Assembly (NCBI RefSeq): GCF_004117875.1
Contig: NZ_RAHW01000002.1
Location: forward strand, 248,001 to 312,000
From: Geomonas oryzae
GTDB lineage: Bacteria; Desulfobacterota; Desulfuromonadia; Geobacterales; Geobacteraceae
Length of the DNA stretch: 64,000 bases
Reading direction: 5' to 3'
The translations under genes were made by a program, and so were the position numbers. The notes below the pieces were generated by a model, which made no database searches, was not told the origin of the DNA, and was given only the letters and a program-made list of their open reading frames with translations. Below are positions 9,042 through 18,218 of this stretch, piece after piece; the first letter of the stretch is position 1, and each line of letters opens with the position of its first letter.

Positions 9042-9152
9042 CCCCTCTCCTCCGGGAGAGGGTGGCCGCAGGCCGGGTGAGGGCGCCGCTACCAAGAACG
9101 ATCCTGCATGTGGCAACGCCCTCACCCCGGCCCTCTCCCGGAGGGAGAGGGG
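9042..9152. repeat. Family A intergenic inverted repeat, copy 1
   Basis: The left arm CCCTCTCCTCCGGGAGAGGG plus GGCCGGGTGAGGGCG and the right arm GCCCTCACCCCGGCCCTCTC plus CCGGAGGGAGAGGG are complementary over more than 30 bases and enclose about 27 bases. It lies between aguA and aguB. Further copies are at 14471-14612 and 40248-40360. Confidence 0.85.
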
Positions 9153-9179
9153 GCTCTATAACTAATGACGGAGAAATAC

Positions 9180-10061
9180 ATGAAAAAACTGAAAGTAGCC
9201 CTCGTACAGCAGGCCCTGCAGGAAGGGCGTGAAGCCATGGTCGCCGCCACCATCGCCGGGATCCGCGAGGCAGCCGCCAAGGGGGCTCAGCTCGTCGTGC
9301 TCCAGGAACTCCATACCGGCAGCTACTTCTGCCAGACCGAGGACACCGCCTGCTTCGATATGGCCGAGACCATCCCCGGCCCCTCCACCGAACAGTTCGG
9401 CGCAGTGGCAAAGGAACTCGGCGTCGTCATCGTCACCTCGCTCTTCGAGCGCCGCGCGCCGGGGCTGTACCACAACACCGCCGTGGTGCTGGAAAAGGAC
9501 GGGAGCATCGCCGGCAAGTACCGCAAGATGCACATCCCGGACGATCCCGCCTTCTACGAGAAGTTCTACTTCACACCGGGCGACCTCGGTTTCGAACCGA
9601 TTCAAACCTCGGTGGGCAAATTGGGCCTCCTGGTCTGCTGGGACCAGTGGTACCCCGAGGCGGCGCGCATGATGGCGCTTGCCGGTGCCGACCTCCTCAT
9701 TTACCCGACCGCAATCGGTTGGGACCCGCGCGACGAGAAGGACGAGCAGCAGCGCCAGCTTGACGCCTGGGTGACGGTGCAGCGCTCGCACGCCGTAGCG
9801 AACGGCATTCCGGTGGTGAGCGTGAACCGCGTCGGTTTCGAGGCCGACCCGAGCGGCGCAGGCGCAGGCATCAAGTTCTGGGGCTCGAGTTTCGCCGCAG
9901 GCCCGCAGGGAGAGTTCCTTGCGCGCGGAGGCGAAGAGGAGGAGCTTCTGGTGGTCGATCTCGACATGGGTCGCAGCGAGGACGTGCGCCGCATCTGGCC
10001 CTTCCTGCGCGACCGCCGCATCGACGCCTACGGCGAACTGGTGAAGCGCTACCGCGATTAG
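9180..10061 (+). CDS. aguB: N-carbamoylputrescine amidohydrolase
   Basis: Hydrolyses N-carbamoylputrescine to putrescine, CO2 and ammonia, completing the two-step route from agmatine begun by aguA. The 293-residue carbon-nitrogen hydrolase shows the Glu-Lys-Cys triad in LQELHTGSYF, KYRKMHIPDDP and LVCWDQWYPEAAR. DQWYPE and AIGWDP are typical of the plant and bacterial carbamoylputrescine group rather than of nitrilases. ATG at 9180 is preferred over ATG 9165, since GGAG lies 6 bases upstream. Arginine decarboxylase, which would supply agmatine, is not in the window. Confidence 0.94.
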   Translation: MKKLKVALVQQALQEGREAMVAATIAGIREAAAKGAQLVVLQELHTGSYFCQTEDTACFDMAETIPGPSTEQFGAVAKELGVVIVTSLFERRAPGLYHNTAVVLEKDGSIAGKYRKMHIPDDPAFYEKFYFTPGDLGFEPIQTSVGKLGLLVCWDQWYPEAARMMALAGADLLIYPTAIGWDPRDEKDEQQRQLDAWVTVQRSHAVANGIPVVSVNRVGFEADPSGAGAGIKFWGSSFAAGPQGEFLARGGEEEELLVVDLDMGRSEDVRRIWPFLRDRRIDAYGELVKRYRD

Positions 10062-10103
10062 CTTCACTTTTGTGGCCTGCCCCGGAACGGCATCAGGTTT
10101 CTA

Positions 10104-10154
10104 CACGAAGCGCCGCGGGTGACCTCGCGCTCCCCCCTTCGCAAAGGGGGGAAC
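10104..10154. repeat. Family B intergenic repeat, copy 1
   Basis: Contains CACGAAGCGCCGCGGGTGAC, CTCGCGC and the palindrome CCCCCCTTCGCAAAGGGGGG. The reverse complement matches 58065-58114 nearly base for base. A further shared block CCCCGGAATTTCCTGA follows at about 10197. It lies between aguB and the SNF2 gene. Confidence 0.75.
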
Positions 10155-10281
10155 GTTAGGGCATGCTCTCTGCTACGACAGTGACAGCATTGGCTCCCCG
10201 GAATTTCCTGAAGAACCTTTGCAAGGGGTGGGAACGTGATGCCAATGGTTACTGTTACTTCAGAATGAACGAGGTCCCTCC

Positions 10282-13200
10282 GTGAAGCCTGACAAGTCGC
10301 CACACCAAATGCTTCTTGACGCCTTGGCAGTCTGCACGCAGGAACAGCTGGCCGTCCTCCAGCTTCTCTCCGTCGTCTACGCGCCGATTTCCAAACACGT
10401 CCTGCTGAACCTCATCAAGCATGTCCCGTTGCCCGCCCCGCCCGGTCGCAGCTACACCGGCGCCGTACTTTCCGAAATTCTCGAAGAACTGAAGGCGTTA
10501 GACATGGTCGGAACCGGCGACCGCGGCGTCGCCTGCAATCCAATCATCGCCCATGCGGCGACGCTCGGCGCCCAGGCTGAGGGGCGCTTCGAAGCGATGG
10601 CCAAAACGGTCCAGTCCGAGATCCCCATGGTCTCTGAGTGGGGGAGCAGCTACTACCGCATCTCCGAACACGGCCTGCGCGACCTGCGCATCTGCTTCTA
10701 CCGCAACGATACCGACGGCGCATTCGACGCCGCGGAAAGGTACCTGAAGCAGTTCCCTTACGAGGCGATGCGCTGCCACCCCTTCCAAATCGCCTGCTTC
10801 ATGCCTTACGACGACGCATGGTTCCGCTCCCTTCCCAACGCACTGCAGGGCGCCGCTCTGCTCGTTCACGTTCCTTACGCCCGCCGCCAGATGATCCCTT
10901 GCGTCGCGCCGTTCAAGGCGCTCGCCGACTTGATCGCCTCCGATTCCAAGGCATCGTACCTGCTGCACGACCTGTACTGCCGTGAGCTTCTATGGCGCGG
11001 CAGGGTTGTTGAGGCAGAAGAAGAGGCACGCGAAGGTGCCAGTGCGGCACAGCTCGCGGTGCTCGGCTGCTGTTCCCTGCGGCGCGGATCGCAGCAGGAC
11101 GCGGTCGACAGGTTCCGCATCGCGCTGACGGCGCTTAAGAAGGAGACGGGCAAGCGCAAGACCTTCTTCGAGGACGGCCTCGGCCCCTTCTTCGTCATCG
11201 CACTCATGGCGTCGAACGATCCGGCCATGCTCGATGAGGCGGCCGAGCACTGCCGCTGGGTTCTCGCCAAACGTGACTGGCCCGATCAGGACGTGTATTA
11301 CCTGTTGCAGCTCGTCATCGCCGACCGGCGCGGCGAGGCGGGAATCAAGGAGCAGCTGGAAAACCGGCTCTATCGCAGCCAATCCTCCACGATCGAGACG
11401 TTCGTCCGCCTGCTCGCACTTTTCTGGTGTGGTTCGGAAACGCGAAAGGCCGAGGCGACGAAACAAAAGCATCTGGTCGCAAAGCTGCGGGACGCCTCCC
11501 AGCTCTGGCTTGCCGAAGACCTGGAAGTCCTCCTCACCGCGTGCGGCGTCCAATACGCGGCCGCCCCGGAGGGTTCTCAAAGCCTCCGGAAGCAGGGGCT
11601 CGTCCCGCTGTACCGCTGTCTTGAGCCGGTGGAATCCTGGCAAAGCGCCCTCGCGGCGCTGCTGCGTCTGAACAGCGCACCGCCGGAATCGGGGGCGACT
11701 GGATCGCAGTCGCGCCTCATCTGGCACTTCGAGGAGTTGCGCCACCACTTCCAGATTACGCCGCGCGAACAGAAGCAGGGAGTCAACGGCAAGTGGAGTG
11801 CTGGGCGCACCGTTGCGCTGAAACGGCTCGCGGAAGAAGCTGATTCTTTTGAATACCTGACCCCACAGGACCGCCTCATCTGCGGGTCCATAAAAAAAGA
11901 GAGAGGCTCCGGCTACTACGCGCGCGACAGCTACCAGATGGATCTGGACCAGGCCGTGCCGCTTATGATCGGACATCCGCATATCTACCTCGATACCGGC
12001 GCTTCGGTGCGGCTCGAACTCGTGCGCGGCGAGCCGGAGATCCAGTTGATCGCGGAAAAGGATGGTTTCACGCTTCAGCTCGTCCCGCCGTTCCAGCAGG
12101 GGCAAAAGCTTTACCTGCAGAAGGAAAGCCCGACTCGCATCAAGGTGTTCGAGGCGAAGGCGGAATATTTGAAGATCGCCGCCATTCTCGGCACCGGACT
12201 GACGCTTCCGGCACGCGCGAAGGAGCAGGCGTTAAGCGCGGTGAACGCCCTCTCCTCCGTGCTCACCGTCCACTCAGACATAAGCGACACCTCGATCGAA
12301 ACTATCGCGGGAGACGTCACCCCATGTTTCCACCTGCTCCCGTATCAGGCCGGACTGAGGCTCGAGGTTCTCGTTCGCCCGTTCTCAGACGCAGGCCCCT
12401 ATTTCCGCCCTGGTTCAGGCGGAGAGACCGTGATGGCCGAGCTGGACGGGAAACGGGTGCAGGCGAAACGCGACCTCAAACTCGAGGAAAGCCGTGCCGC
12501 CGAGGCCCTCGTCCTTCTCACCGCGCTGGGCGAAGCGGAGGAGAACGAAGGAGAATGGCTCGTCCCCTCCACCGAGAGTGCGCTCGAGCTGCTTTTGCAG
12601 TTGCAGTCCTTAGGAGAATCTGCGCGCGTGTCGTGGCCGCAGGGGGCGAGCTTCAAGATAAAGCAGGTAGTTACCCCTTCACGTTGCAAGCTTTCCGTGA
12701 GGCAGGCAAAGGATTACTTCGAGCTCTCCGGCGAGGTGAAGGTGAACGAGGAACTCGCCCTTGACCTTCGGGAACTGGTCGAGTTGGCGCGCGGTGCGCA
12801 GGGACGTTTCGTGCAGTTGGGTGACGGCGAGTTCATCGCACTCTCGGCGCAACTGCGGAGGTACCTCGATGACCTCGCCGCCTGCTGCGACCCGCACGGA
12901 TCGACCTTCCGCTTCCACCCTCTAGCCGCAACGCTCTTCGAGGATTTCGCGGCGGACGCCGGGGAGTTCGAAGGAGACACGCAGTGGCGGACGCAGTTGA
13001 AAAGGCTGCGCGAGGCGCAGAGCTTTCGCCCCGAGATACCGAACACGCTGCAGGCCGAGCTGCGCGGCTACCAGGTGGAGGGTTTCAACTGGCTGAACCG
13101 CCTGGCATACTGGGGCGTCGGGGCCTGCCTTGCCGACGACATGGGGTTGGGAAAGACGGTGCAGGCGCTGGCCCAGATGCTCACAATGGCGGCGCAGGGG

Positions 13201-14439
13201 CCGTCGCTCGTCGTCGCCCCCACTTCGGTCTGTCTGAACTGGGAGAGCGAGGCAGCCAAGTTCGCACCGACGCTCAAGTGCATCATCTACGGCGGAAACA
13301 AACGTGAAGAGCTTCTGAAGGGGCTGGGACCTTTCGACCTCGTCGTCTGCAGTTACGGCCTTTTGCAGCAGGACGGCGAGCTGCTGGCCGCGGTGCAGTG
13401 GCAGGCGATCGTGCTCGACGAGGCCCAGGCGATCAAGAACATGTCCACCAAGCGGAGCCAGGCCGCCATGCAGCTCTGCGGCGCCTTCAAGATGGTCGCA
13501 ACAGGCACCCCGATCGAGAATCACCTGGGCGAGCTCTGGAACGTTTTCCGCTTCATCAACCCGGGGCTTCTCGGCTCGCTCAAGCAGTTCAACGTCCGTT
13601 ACGCCTCACCCATCGAGAAAAGCGAGGACAAGAAAGCGCGCCAGCGCCTGAAGCGGCTCATCCAGCCCTTCATCCTGCGCCGTACCAAGAACCAGGTGCT
13701 GGAGGAACTCCCGCCGCGCACCGAGATCACCGTCGCCGTCGAAATGGGGAACGAGGAAGCCGCACTCTACGAGGCGCTAAGGAAAAGCGCACTGGAGAAC
13801 CTCGCCGGCATCGGCAAGGTGGAGGGAAAGGGAGAGCTGCACCTGAAGATCCTGGCCGAGATCATGAGGCTGCGCCGCGCCTGCTGCAACCCGCGCCTCA
13901 TCCTTGCCGACAGCGCCATCCCGAGCTCGAAGCTCGCCGCCTTTGGGGAGATCGTCGAGGAACTCCGGGAGAACCGTCACAAGGCTCTCGTCTTCAGCCA
14001 GTTCGTCGGCCACCTGGAGATCATCCGCAAGTACGTGGAGCGGGCCGGCATCCAGCACCAGTACCTCGACGGGTCCACTCCGGCGCCGGAGCGTAAGCGG
14101 CGCGTGGACGCCTTCCAGTCCGGCGAAGGGGACCTCTTTCTGATCAGCCTCAAAGCAGGCGGGGTCGGACTGAACCTCACGGCGGCGGACTATGTAATCC
14201 ACATGGATCCCTGGTGGAACCCGGCGGTCGAGGATCAGGCATCGGACCGGGCGCACCGCATCGGTCAGCAGCGTCCGGTGACCATCTACCGGCTGGTGTG
14301 CAAAGGGACCATCGAGGAGAAGATCGTCGGGCTGCACCAGCAAAAGCGCGGCCTCGCCGACAGTCTGCTCGAGGAGAGCGACCTCTCCGGCAAGGTGAGC
14401 GCCGAAGAGTTGCTGCAACTTTTGCGGGCGGACGGCTGA
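10282..14439 (+). CDS. Large SNF2-family helicase, 1385 aa
   Basis: The C-terminal 470 residues form a complete SNF2/RapA-like motor: motif I DDMGLGKTVQALAQ, motif II LDEAQAIKN, motif III ATGTPIENHLGE, LRRTKNQVLEELPPR, motif V LKAGGVGLNLTAADY and motif VI SDRAHRIGQQRPV. The first 900 residues are unusual for the family. They look mostly helical, with TPR- or HEAT-like character up to about 450, and I recognise no named domain. The start is GTG at 10282 with GAGG upstream. A second SNF2 gene at 2653-6018 shares only the motor. Role in nucleoprotein remodelling is inferred. Confidence 0.9.
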   Translation: MKPDKSPHQMLLDALAVCTQEQLAVLQLLSVVYAPISKHVLLNLIKHVPLPAPPGRSYTGAVLSEILEELKALDMVGTGDRGVACNPIIAHAATLGAQAEGRFEAMAKTVQSEIPMVSEWGSSYYRISEHGLRDLRICFYRNDTDGAFDAAERYLKQFPYEAMRCHPFQIACFMPYDDAWFRSLPNALQGAALLVHVPYARRQMIPCVAPFKALADLIASDSKASYLLHDLYCRELLWRGRVVEAEEEAREGASAAQLAVLGCCSLRRGSQQDAVDRFRIALTALKKETGKRKTFFEDGLGPFFVIALMASNDPAMLDEAAEHCRWVLAKRDWPDQDVYYLLQLVIADRRGEAGIKEQLENRLYRSQSSTIETFVRLLALFWCGSETRKAEATKQKHLVAKLRDASQLWLAEDLEVLLTACGVQYAAAPEGSQSLRKQGLVPLYRCLEPVESWQSALAALLRLNSAPPESGATGSQSRLIWHFEELRHHFQITPREQKQGVNGKWSAGRTVALKRLAEEADSFEYLTPQDRLICGSIKKERGSGYYARDSYQMDLDQAVPLMIGHPHIYLDTGASVRLELVRGEPEIQLIAEKDGFTLQLVPPFQQGQKLYLQKESPTRIKVFEAKAEYLKIAAILGTGLTLPARAKEQALSAVNALSSVLTVHSDISDTSIETIAGDVTPCFHLLPYQAGLRLEVLVRPFSDAGPYFRPGSGGETVMAELDGKRVQAKRDLKLEESRAAEALVLLTALGEAEENEGEWLVPSTESALELLLQLQSLGESARVSWPQGASFKIKQVVTPSRCKLSVRQAKDYFELSGEVKVNEELALDLRELVELARGAQGRFVQLGDGEFIALSAQLRRYLDDLAACCDPHGSTFRFHPLAATLFEDFAADAGEFEGDTQWRTQLKRLREAQSFRPEIPNTLQAELRGYQVEGFNWLNRLAYWGVGACLADDMGLGKTVQALAQMLTMAAQGPSLVVAPTSVCLNWESEAAKFAPTLKCIIYGGNKREELLKGLGPFDLVVCSYGLLQQDGELLAAVQWQAIVLDEAQAIKNMSTKRSQAAMQLCGAFKMVATGTPIENHLGELWNVFRFINPGLLGSLKQFNVRYASPIEKSEDKKARQRLKRLIQPFILRRTKNQVLEELPPRTEITVAVEMGNEEAALYEALRKSALENLAGIGKVEGKGELHLKILAEIMRLRRACCNPRLILADSAIPSSKLAAFGEIVEELRENRHKALVFSQFVGHLEIIRKYVERAGIQHQYLDGSTPAPERKRRVDAFQSGEGDLFLISLKAGGVGLNLTAADYVIHMDPWWNPAVEDQASDRAHRIGQQRPVTIYRLVCKGTIEEKIVGLHQQKRGLADSLLEESDLSGKVSAEELLQLLRADG

Positions 14440-14470
14440 ATTTCAGTCATTTATCGGAACTGCCCGTGAT

Positions 14471-14612
14471 CCCCTCTCCCCCTGGGAGAGGGTGGCTGGA
14501 GGCCGGGCACGCCCCCCGTAGCTTTGCGAAGGGGGGTGAGGGCCTTGCCACGAGCGCGTATGACGCATCCGCCGACGCCCTCACCCCTGCCCCTCTCCCG
14601 GAGGGAGAGGGG
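14471..14612. repeat. Family A inverted repeat, copy 2, with embedded family B fragment
   Basis: The arms CCCTCTCCCCCTGGGAGAGG and CCCCTCTCCCGGAGGGAGAG are present as in copies 1 and 3. Here the loop also contains CTTTGCGAAGGGGGG (about 14523-14537), which is one half of the family B palindrome. It fills the gap between the SNF2 gene and the HAD gene. Confidence 0.8.
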
Positions 14613-14653
14613 TTCGACCGGACGTCGTACTTTCACCAACGGAGGGCACGACA

Positions 14654-15334
14654 ATGGAAATCACCCTTGCCTTTGATGTCTACGGAACCCTTATCGACAC
14701 GCATGGCGTCATCGTCGCGCTGGAAAGGATGATCGGGGACCGGGCCGCAGCCTTCTCGCGCACCTGGCGTGAAAAACAGCTCGAATACTCCTTCCGTCGC
14801 GGCCTGATGCAGAACTACGAGAACTTCGCCGTCTGCACGAAGGACGCCCTCGACTACACGAACGCCTTCTATAAAACCGGCCTGACCGAAGCAGAGAAGG
14901 AAGATCTGCTGGCGCTTTACCGGGTCCTCCCCGCCTACGACGACGTGGAACCCGGGTTGCAACGCGCCAAGGACGCCGGTTTCAGGATGTACGCCTTCTC
15001 TAACGGAAGCGCCGCCGCGGTGGAAACGCTCCTCACCCACGCCGGCATCCGTCAGTACTTCATCGACGTGGTGAGCGTGGACGAGGTGAAGTCCTTCAAG
15101 CCCAATCCCGGGGTCTACGCCCACTTCCTTCGCAGGTCCAGCGCGACCGGCGCAAGCGCCTGGCTCGTCTCCAGCAATCCCTTCGACGTGATCGGCGCCA
15201 TCTCCGCAGGGATGAACGGCGCGTGGGTGAAGCGCTCCCCGGACGCGCTCTACGACCCGTGGGGGATCGAGCCGACTCTCACCGTCTCATCACTTGCCGA
15301 CCTTGCCGAAAGTTTGAAAGACAACACCCGTTAG
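14654..15334 (+). CDS. HAD-superfamily hydrolase, haloacid dehalogenase type II
   Basis: A 226-residue protein of the (S)-2-haloacid dehalogenase subfamily. The nucleophile Asp8 lies in LAFDVYGTLID, a conserved Arg in RTWREKQLEY (residues about 36-45), the Ser in YAFSNGS, the Lys in VKSFKPNPGVY and the acidic motif in SSNPFDVIGA. The order and spacing match known L-2-haloacid dehalogenases that act by direct Asp attack on the alpha carbon. Whether a haloacid is the natural substrate cannot be told from sequence. The next gene follows after 53 bases on the same strand. Confidence 0.88.
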   Translation: MEITLAFDVYGTLIDTHGVIVALERMIGDRAAAFSRTWREKQLEYSFRRGLMQNYENFAVCTKDALDYTNAFYKTGLTEAEKEDLLALYRVLPAYDDVEPGLQRAKDAGFRMYAFSNGSAAAVETLLTHAGIRQYFIDVVSVDEVKSFKPNPGVYAHFLRRSSATGASAWLVSSNPFDVIGAISAGMNGAWVKRSPDALYDPWGIEPTLTVSSLADLAESLKDNTR

Positions 15335-15387
15335 CATTCCGATACGCTGTAGCCGTCCGACTTTACGAAAAGAAAGGGAGAAGCCTT

Positions 15388-15939
15388 ATGTGTCTCATCA
15401 TCATCGATATCCAAAACGATTATTTCGCAGGCGGCACCATGGAACTGGTCGGCATGCCGGAGGCCGCAGCGAATGCGCGCCTGCTGCTCGACGCCTACCG
15501 CGCGGCCGGGCGCCCGGTCATCCACATACAGCATTTGGCCGCACGCCCCGGCGCCACCTTCTTTATCCCCGGCACGCCGGGAGCGGAGATAAACGATAGC
15601 GTCGCCCCCATTGCATCTGAGCCTGTCGTCGTAAAACATTTCCCCAACTCCTTCCGCGAGACGGAACTCCTCGATCTCCTCAAGTCGCAGCAGGCGACGA
15701 ATCTCACCGTCTGCGGGGCCATGAGCCACATGTGCGTCGACACCACAGTCCGCGCCGCGTTCGACCTGGGCTTTACCTGCACCTTGGCGGCCGACGCCTG
15801 CGCCACCCGCGACCTCACCTTCGAAGGGCGCACAGTTCCGGCAGCAGACGTTCACGCCGCATACATGGCCGCGCTGTCGGTTCCCTTTGCGCGCGTCACA
15901 GCCACGGCGACCATCATCGAAGAACTCAAAAGTGCTTAG
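15388..15939 (+). CDS. Isochorismatase-like cysteine hydrolase
   Basis: A 183-residue member of the isochorismatase/nicotinamidase fold. The catalytic Asp is in IIIDIQNDYF (residue about 7), the Lys in VVVKHFPNSF and the Cys in AMSHMCVDTTVRAA with the usual preceding cis-peptide region VCGAMS. The zinc-binding histidines of true nicotinamidases are not seen, so it belongs with the metal-free hydrolases of unknown amide or carbamate substrate. The ATG at 15388 is preceded by AAAGGGAG. Possible operon with the HAD dehalogenase upstream. Confidence 0.88.
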   Translation: MCLIIIDIQNDYFAGGTMELVGMPEAAANARLLLDAYRAAGRPVIHIQHLAARPGATFFIPGTPGAEINDSVAPIASEPVVVKHFPNSFRETELLDLLKSQQATNLTVCGAMSHMCVDTTVRAAFDLGFTCTLAADACATRDLTFEGRTVPAADVHAAYMAALSVPFARVTATATIIEELKSA

Positions 15940-16064
15940 CCGGGCACGTAAATCAGGCGCAATCGCCGTCTCATGAAATGAATCGGAGCAAAAAGCTCAT
16001 TTTCAGGTTATTATTAACCGACAAGAAAGAAAAACTCTGCCTCCACCGAATTCTTCGATAGACG

Positions 16065-17780
16065 GTGCACGGCCGTAACATTGGCGGGCTGTTTGTGAGC
16101 TACCTAAACCATTCCTATAAACGTGTCAGGATCATCGATCTCACCTTCTCATCCGCCTTGCTGCTTCTCGCAGCGATGCTGGTCCTTGCCTACCACATCA
16201 GGATAGAAGTGGCGCAGTCGAACAAACTGACGGAACACACCTACGAAGTGATCATGTCGGTCGACCAGCTCAACAACTCGCTACTGCAGGCGGAAAGCAG
16301 CAGGCGCGGCTATGTTCTGACGGGAAACCAGCAGGAGAAGGCGCGTTGCCTCTCCTTTTCCCAGAGAACCGAGGACAATTTTCAGGAGCTGAAAAAGCTG
16401 ACCCTTGACAACGGCTCGCAGCAGGGGCGGCTGAACCGGCTGCAGGAGTACATGAGCCGCAAGCTGACCATCTTCCGTCTCTCCATGAACGACTACGACA
16501 GAAAAGGCTTCAATGCCGAGTCGCAGGCCCAGTTCACCGAGGAAGGGTCGACCCTGATGGGTTACCTGCGCAACGGAATCGAGGATGTGAAGAACCATGA
16601 GAAGGGGCTGCTGGCAGTACGGCGCGCCGAGGAGCGGACCTCGCTCATGGTCCTCACCATGGTGATCCTGTCGGGGATGTTCATATCTTTCATCCTGCTC
16701 AGTTTCAGCTACTACATCGCGCGCAGGGAAACGCGCAGCCATCTGCTCGCCGCCAGCGACCTTGAGTCCTCGAACCGTGACATCTCTGACCTGAGCAACT
16801 TGACTCAATTGCTGCAGTCATGCTCGGACTTCCAGGAGGCGCGCTCCATACTCTCGAGCTACGGAAGCAAGTTCTTCCCGGAAGCTACAGGCGGCATCTA
16901 CCTGATCAACGCCTCCAGAACTTTGATGTCCGACCTCGCGGTCTGGGGCACGGCTGAACAGGCCCCCTTTTCTCCAGATCACTGCTGGGCCATGCGCCTT
17001 GGACAGCCGCACCTCTCGGCAAAGGAAACGGATGTGAGATGCCAGCACGTGGCGACAAAGGAAGGAGCCCACCTGTGCATCCCCCTTTCGGCGCACCACG
17101 AGACCCTGGGCACCCTCGATCTGCATCACCCAAAAGAGATGGCCACGGCGGAGCTCGAAAAATTCAAAGCAAAGGCCACGGCTTTTGCCGAACAGGTTGC
17201 CCTCGCCATACGCAGCCTTCAGTTGCGCGAACAGCTGAGGGAACTATCGATTCGCGATCCGCTCACCGGTCTGTTGAACCGGCGCCACATGGAAGAATCG
17301 CTGTTGCGAGAGATCAGCCGCGCCACCAGGACGAAGCAGCCGCTCAGCGTGCTGATGATGGACGTCGACCACTTCAAACATTTCAACGACACTTACGGGC
17401 ACGAGGCGGGCGACCACGTGCTGAAGGAGTTCGGGCACCTGCTGCAGAAGCAGGTCCGGGAAAGCGACATCGCCTGCCGCTACGGAGGCGAGGAGTTCAC
17501 CCTCATCCTGCCTGAAGCGGACTGCGACACGGCCTCAGACATCGGCAATCGGATCAGAAGCGCGGTAATGGATTTACAGCTCGTGGTGGGAAGGCAGTCT
17601 CTTGGGCGAGTCACCATTTCGGGAGGGATTGCGGTGTTCCCGGAGGATGGGGACACCATACAGCAGCTCCTGGCGCGCGCCGACGAGGCGCTTTACGACG
17701 CCAAGAAAAACGGCCGCAACCGCATCGAAGGAAGCTGTGCGGCCGCGGCCGTTGCGGCAAAGGAAAAGGCTGGCAAGTAG
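16065..17780 (+). CDS. Membrane diguanylate cyclase, CHASE3-GAF-GGDEF
   Basis: Makes cyclic di-GMP from two GTP in response to an extracytoplasmic and a cytoplasmic signal. Membrane segments lie at about 26-46 and 192-218. Between them is a CHASE3-type helical sensor with SSRRGYVLTGNQ. A GAF-like domain (about 240-380) and a GGDEF domain (about 400-560) follow. The active-site signature is GGEEF in CRYGGEEFTLIL, preceded by RESD at the position of the inhibitory RxxD site, so product inhibition is expected. The start is uncertain: GTG 16065 gives 571 aa, GTG 16095 ten fewer; neither has a clear ribosome site. Confidence 0.92.
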   Translation: MHGRNIGGLFVSYLNHSYKRVRIIDLTFSSALLLLAAMLVLAYHIRIEVAQSNKLTEHTYEVIMSVDQLNNSLLQAESSRRGYVLTGNQQEKARCLSFSQRTEDNFQELKKLTLDNGSQQGRLNRLQEYMSRKLTIFRLSMNDYDRKGFNAESQAQFTEEGSTLMGYLRNGIEDVKNHEKGLLAVRRAEERTSLMVLTMVILSGMFISFILLSFSYYIARRETRSHLLAASDLESSNRDISDLSNLTQLLQSCSDFQEARSILSSYGSKFFPEATGGIYLINASRTLMSDLAVWGTAEQAPFSPDHCWAMRLGQPHLSAKETDVRCQHVATKEGAHLCIPLSAHHETLGTLDLHHPKEMATAELEKFKAKATAFAEQVALAIRSLQLREQLRELSIRDPLTGLLNRRHMEESLLREISRATRTKQPLSVLMMDVDHFKHFNDTYGHEAGDHVLKEFGHLLQKQVRESDIACRYGGEEFTLILPEADCDTASDIGNRIRSAVMDLQLVVGRQSLGRVTISGGIAVFPEDGDTIQQLLARADEALYDAKKNGRNRIEGSCAAAAVAAKEKAGK

Positions 17781-17789
17781 AGTGCGCCC

Positions 17790-18161
17790 CTACCAGGTCT
17801 GCGTCACCGTATCAGGGGTAACCACAAACGCGGCGCGCAGCCAGCTGAACTTCGCCTTCATAGAATCGTACTCCTCTCCCGAGGTCAGAAAGGCTGCCTT
17901 GCCGCGAATCAGGAAGCCGGCGCCAGGCCCGTGCAATCCCTGCACCTTGCTGCTCCCGACGGTTATGAGGACTTCGGGGTTGAATGCGACGTTGGCTTCG
18001 GTTTTCTGCATGTAGCCCGCAGGAATCAGCAGCTTACCGTCAGCGGTCACCCGGATGTAGCTGTTCCAGGTATTTACCATGTGCGGCCCGTCCTCACCCA
18101 GCGTGGCTATGGCGACTACTCCATCCTGCTTCAGTATCTCAAGCAATTTTTCAGCAACCAT
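17790..18161 (-). CDS. FMN-binding protein, pyridoxamine-oxidase-like split barrel
   Basis: A 123-residue flavoprotein that closely resembles the small FMN-binding protein of Desulfovibrio vulgaris: GVVAIATLGEDGPHMVNTWN, YMQKTEANVAFNPEVLITVG and GLHGPGAGFLIRGKAAF follow the same order. The Desulfovibrio protein is a dimeric electron-transfer flavoprotein of uncertain role. AAGGAG precedes the ATG at 18161. It is divergent from, and only 57 bases away from, a MocR/PdxR-type regulator, which suggests that the regulator controls it and that the flavoprotein may touch vitamin B6 or flavin metabolism. Confidence 0.88.
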   Translation of the reverse strand: MVAEKLLEILKQDGVVAIATLGEDGPHMVNTWNSYIRVTADGKLLIPAGYMQKTEANVAFNPEVLITVGSSKVQGLHGPGAGFLIRGKAAFLTSGEEYDSMKAKFSWLRAAFVVTPDTVTQTW

Positions 18162-18218
18162 CTCGTTTCTCCTTCGTTGTTATGAGGGCATGACGCCCGT
18201 TGATTCAGGGATACCACT

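Noticed and set aside
2653-14439. Phage-defence island around the two SNF2 helicases
   Set aside because: Genes between them are nudC, aguA and aguB, and no methyltransferase, nuclease, phospholipase D or other known defence partner is seen.
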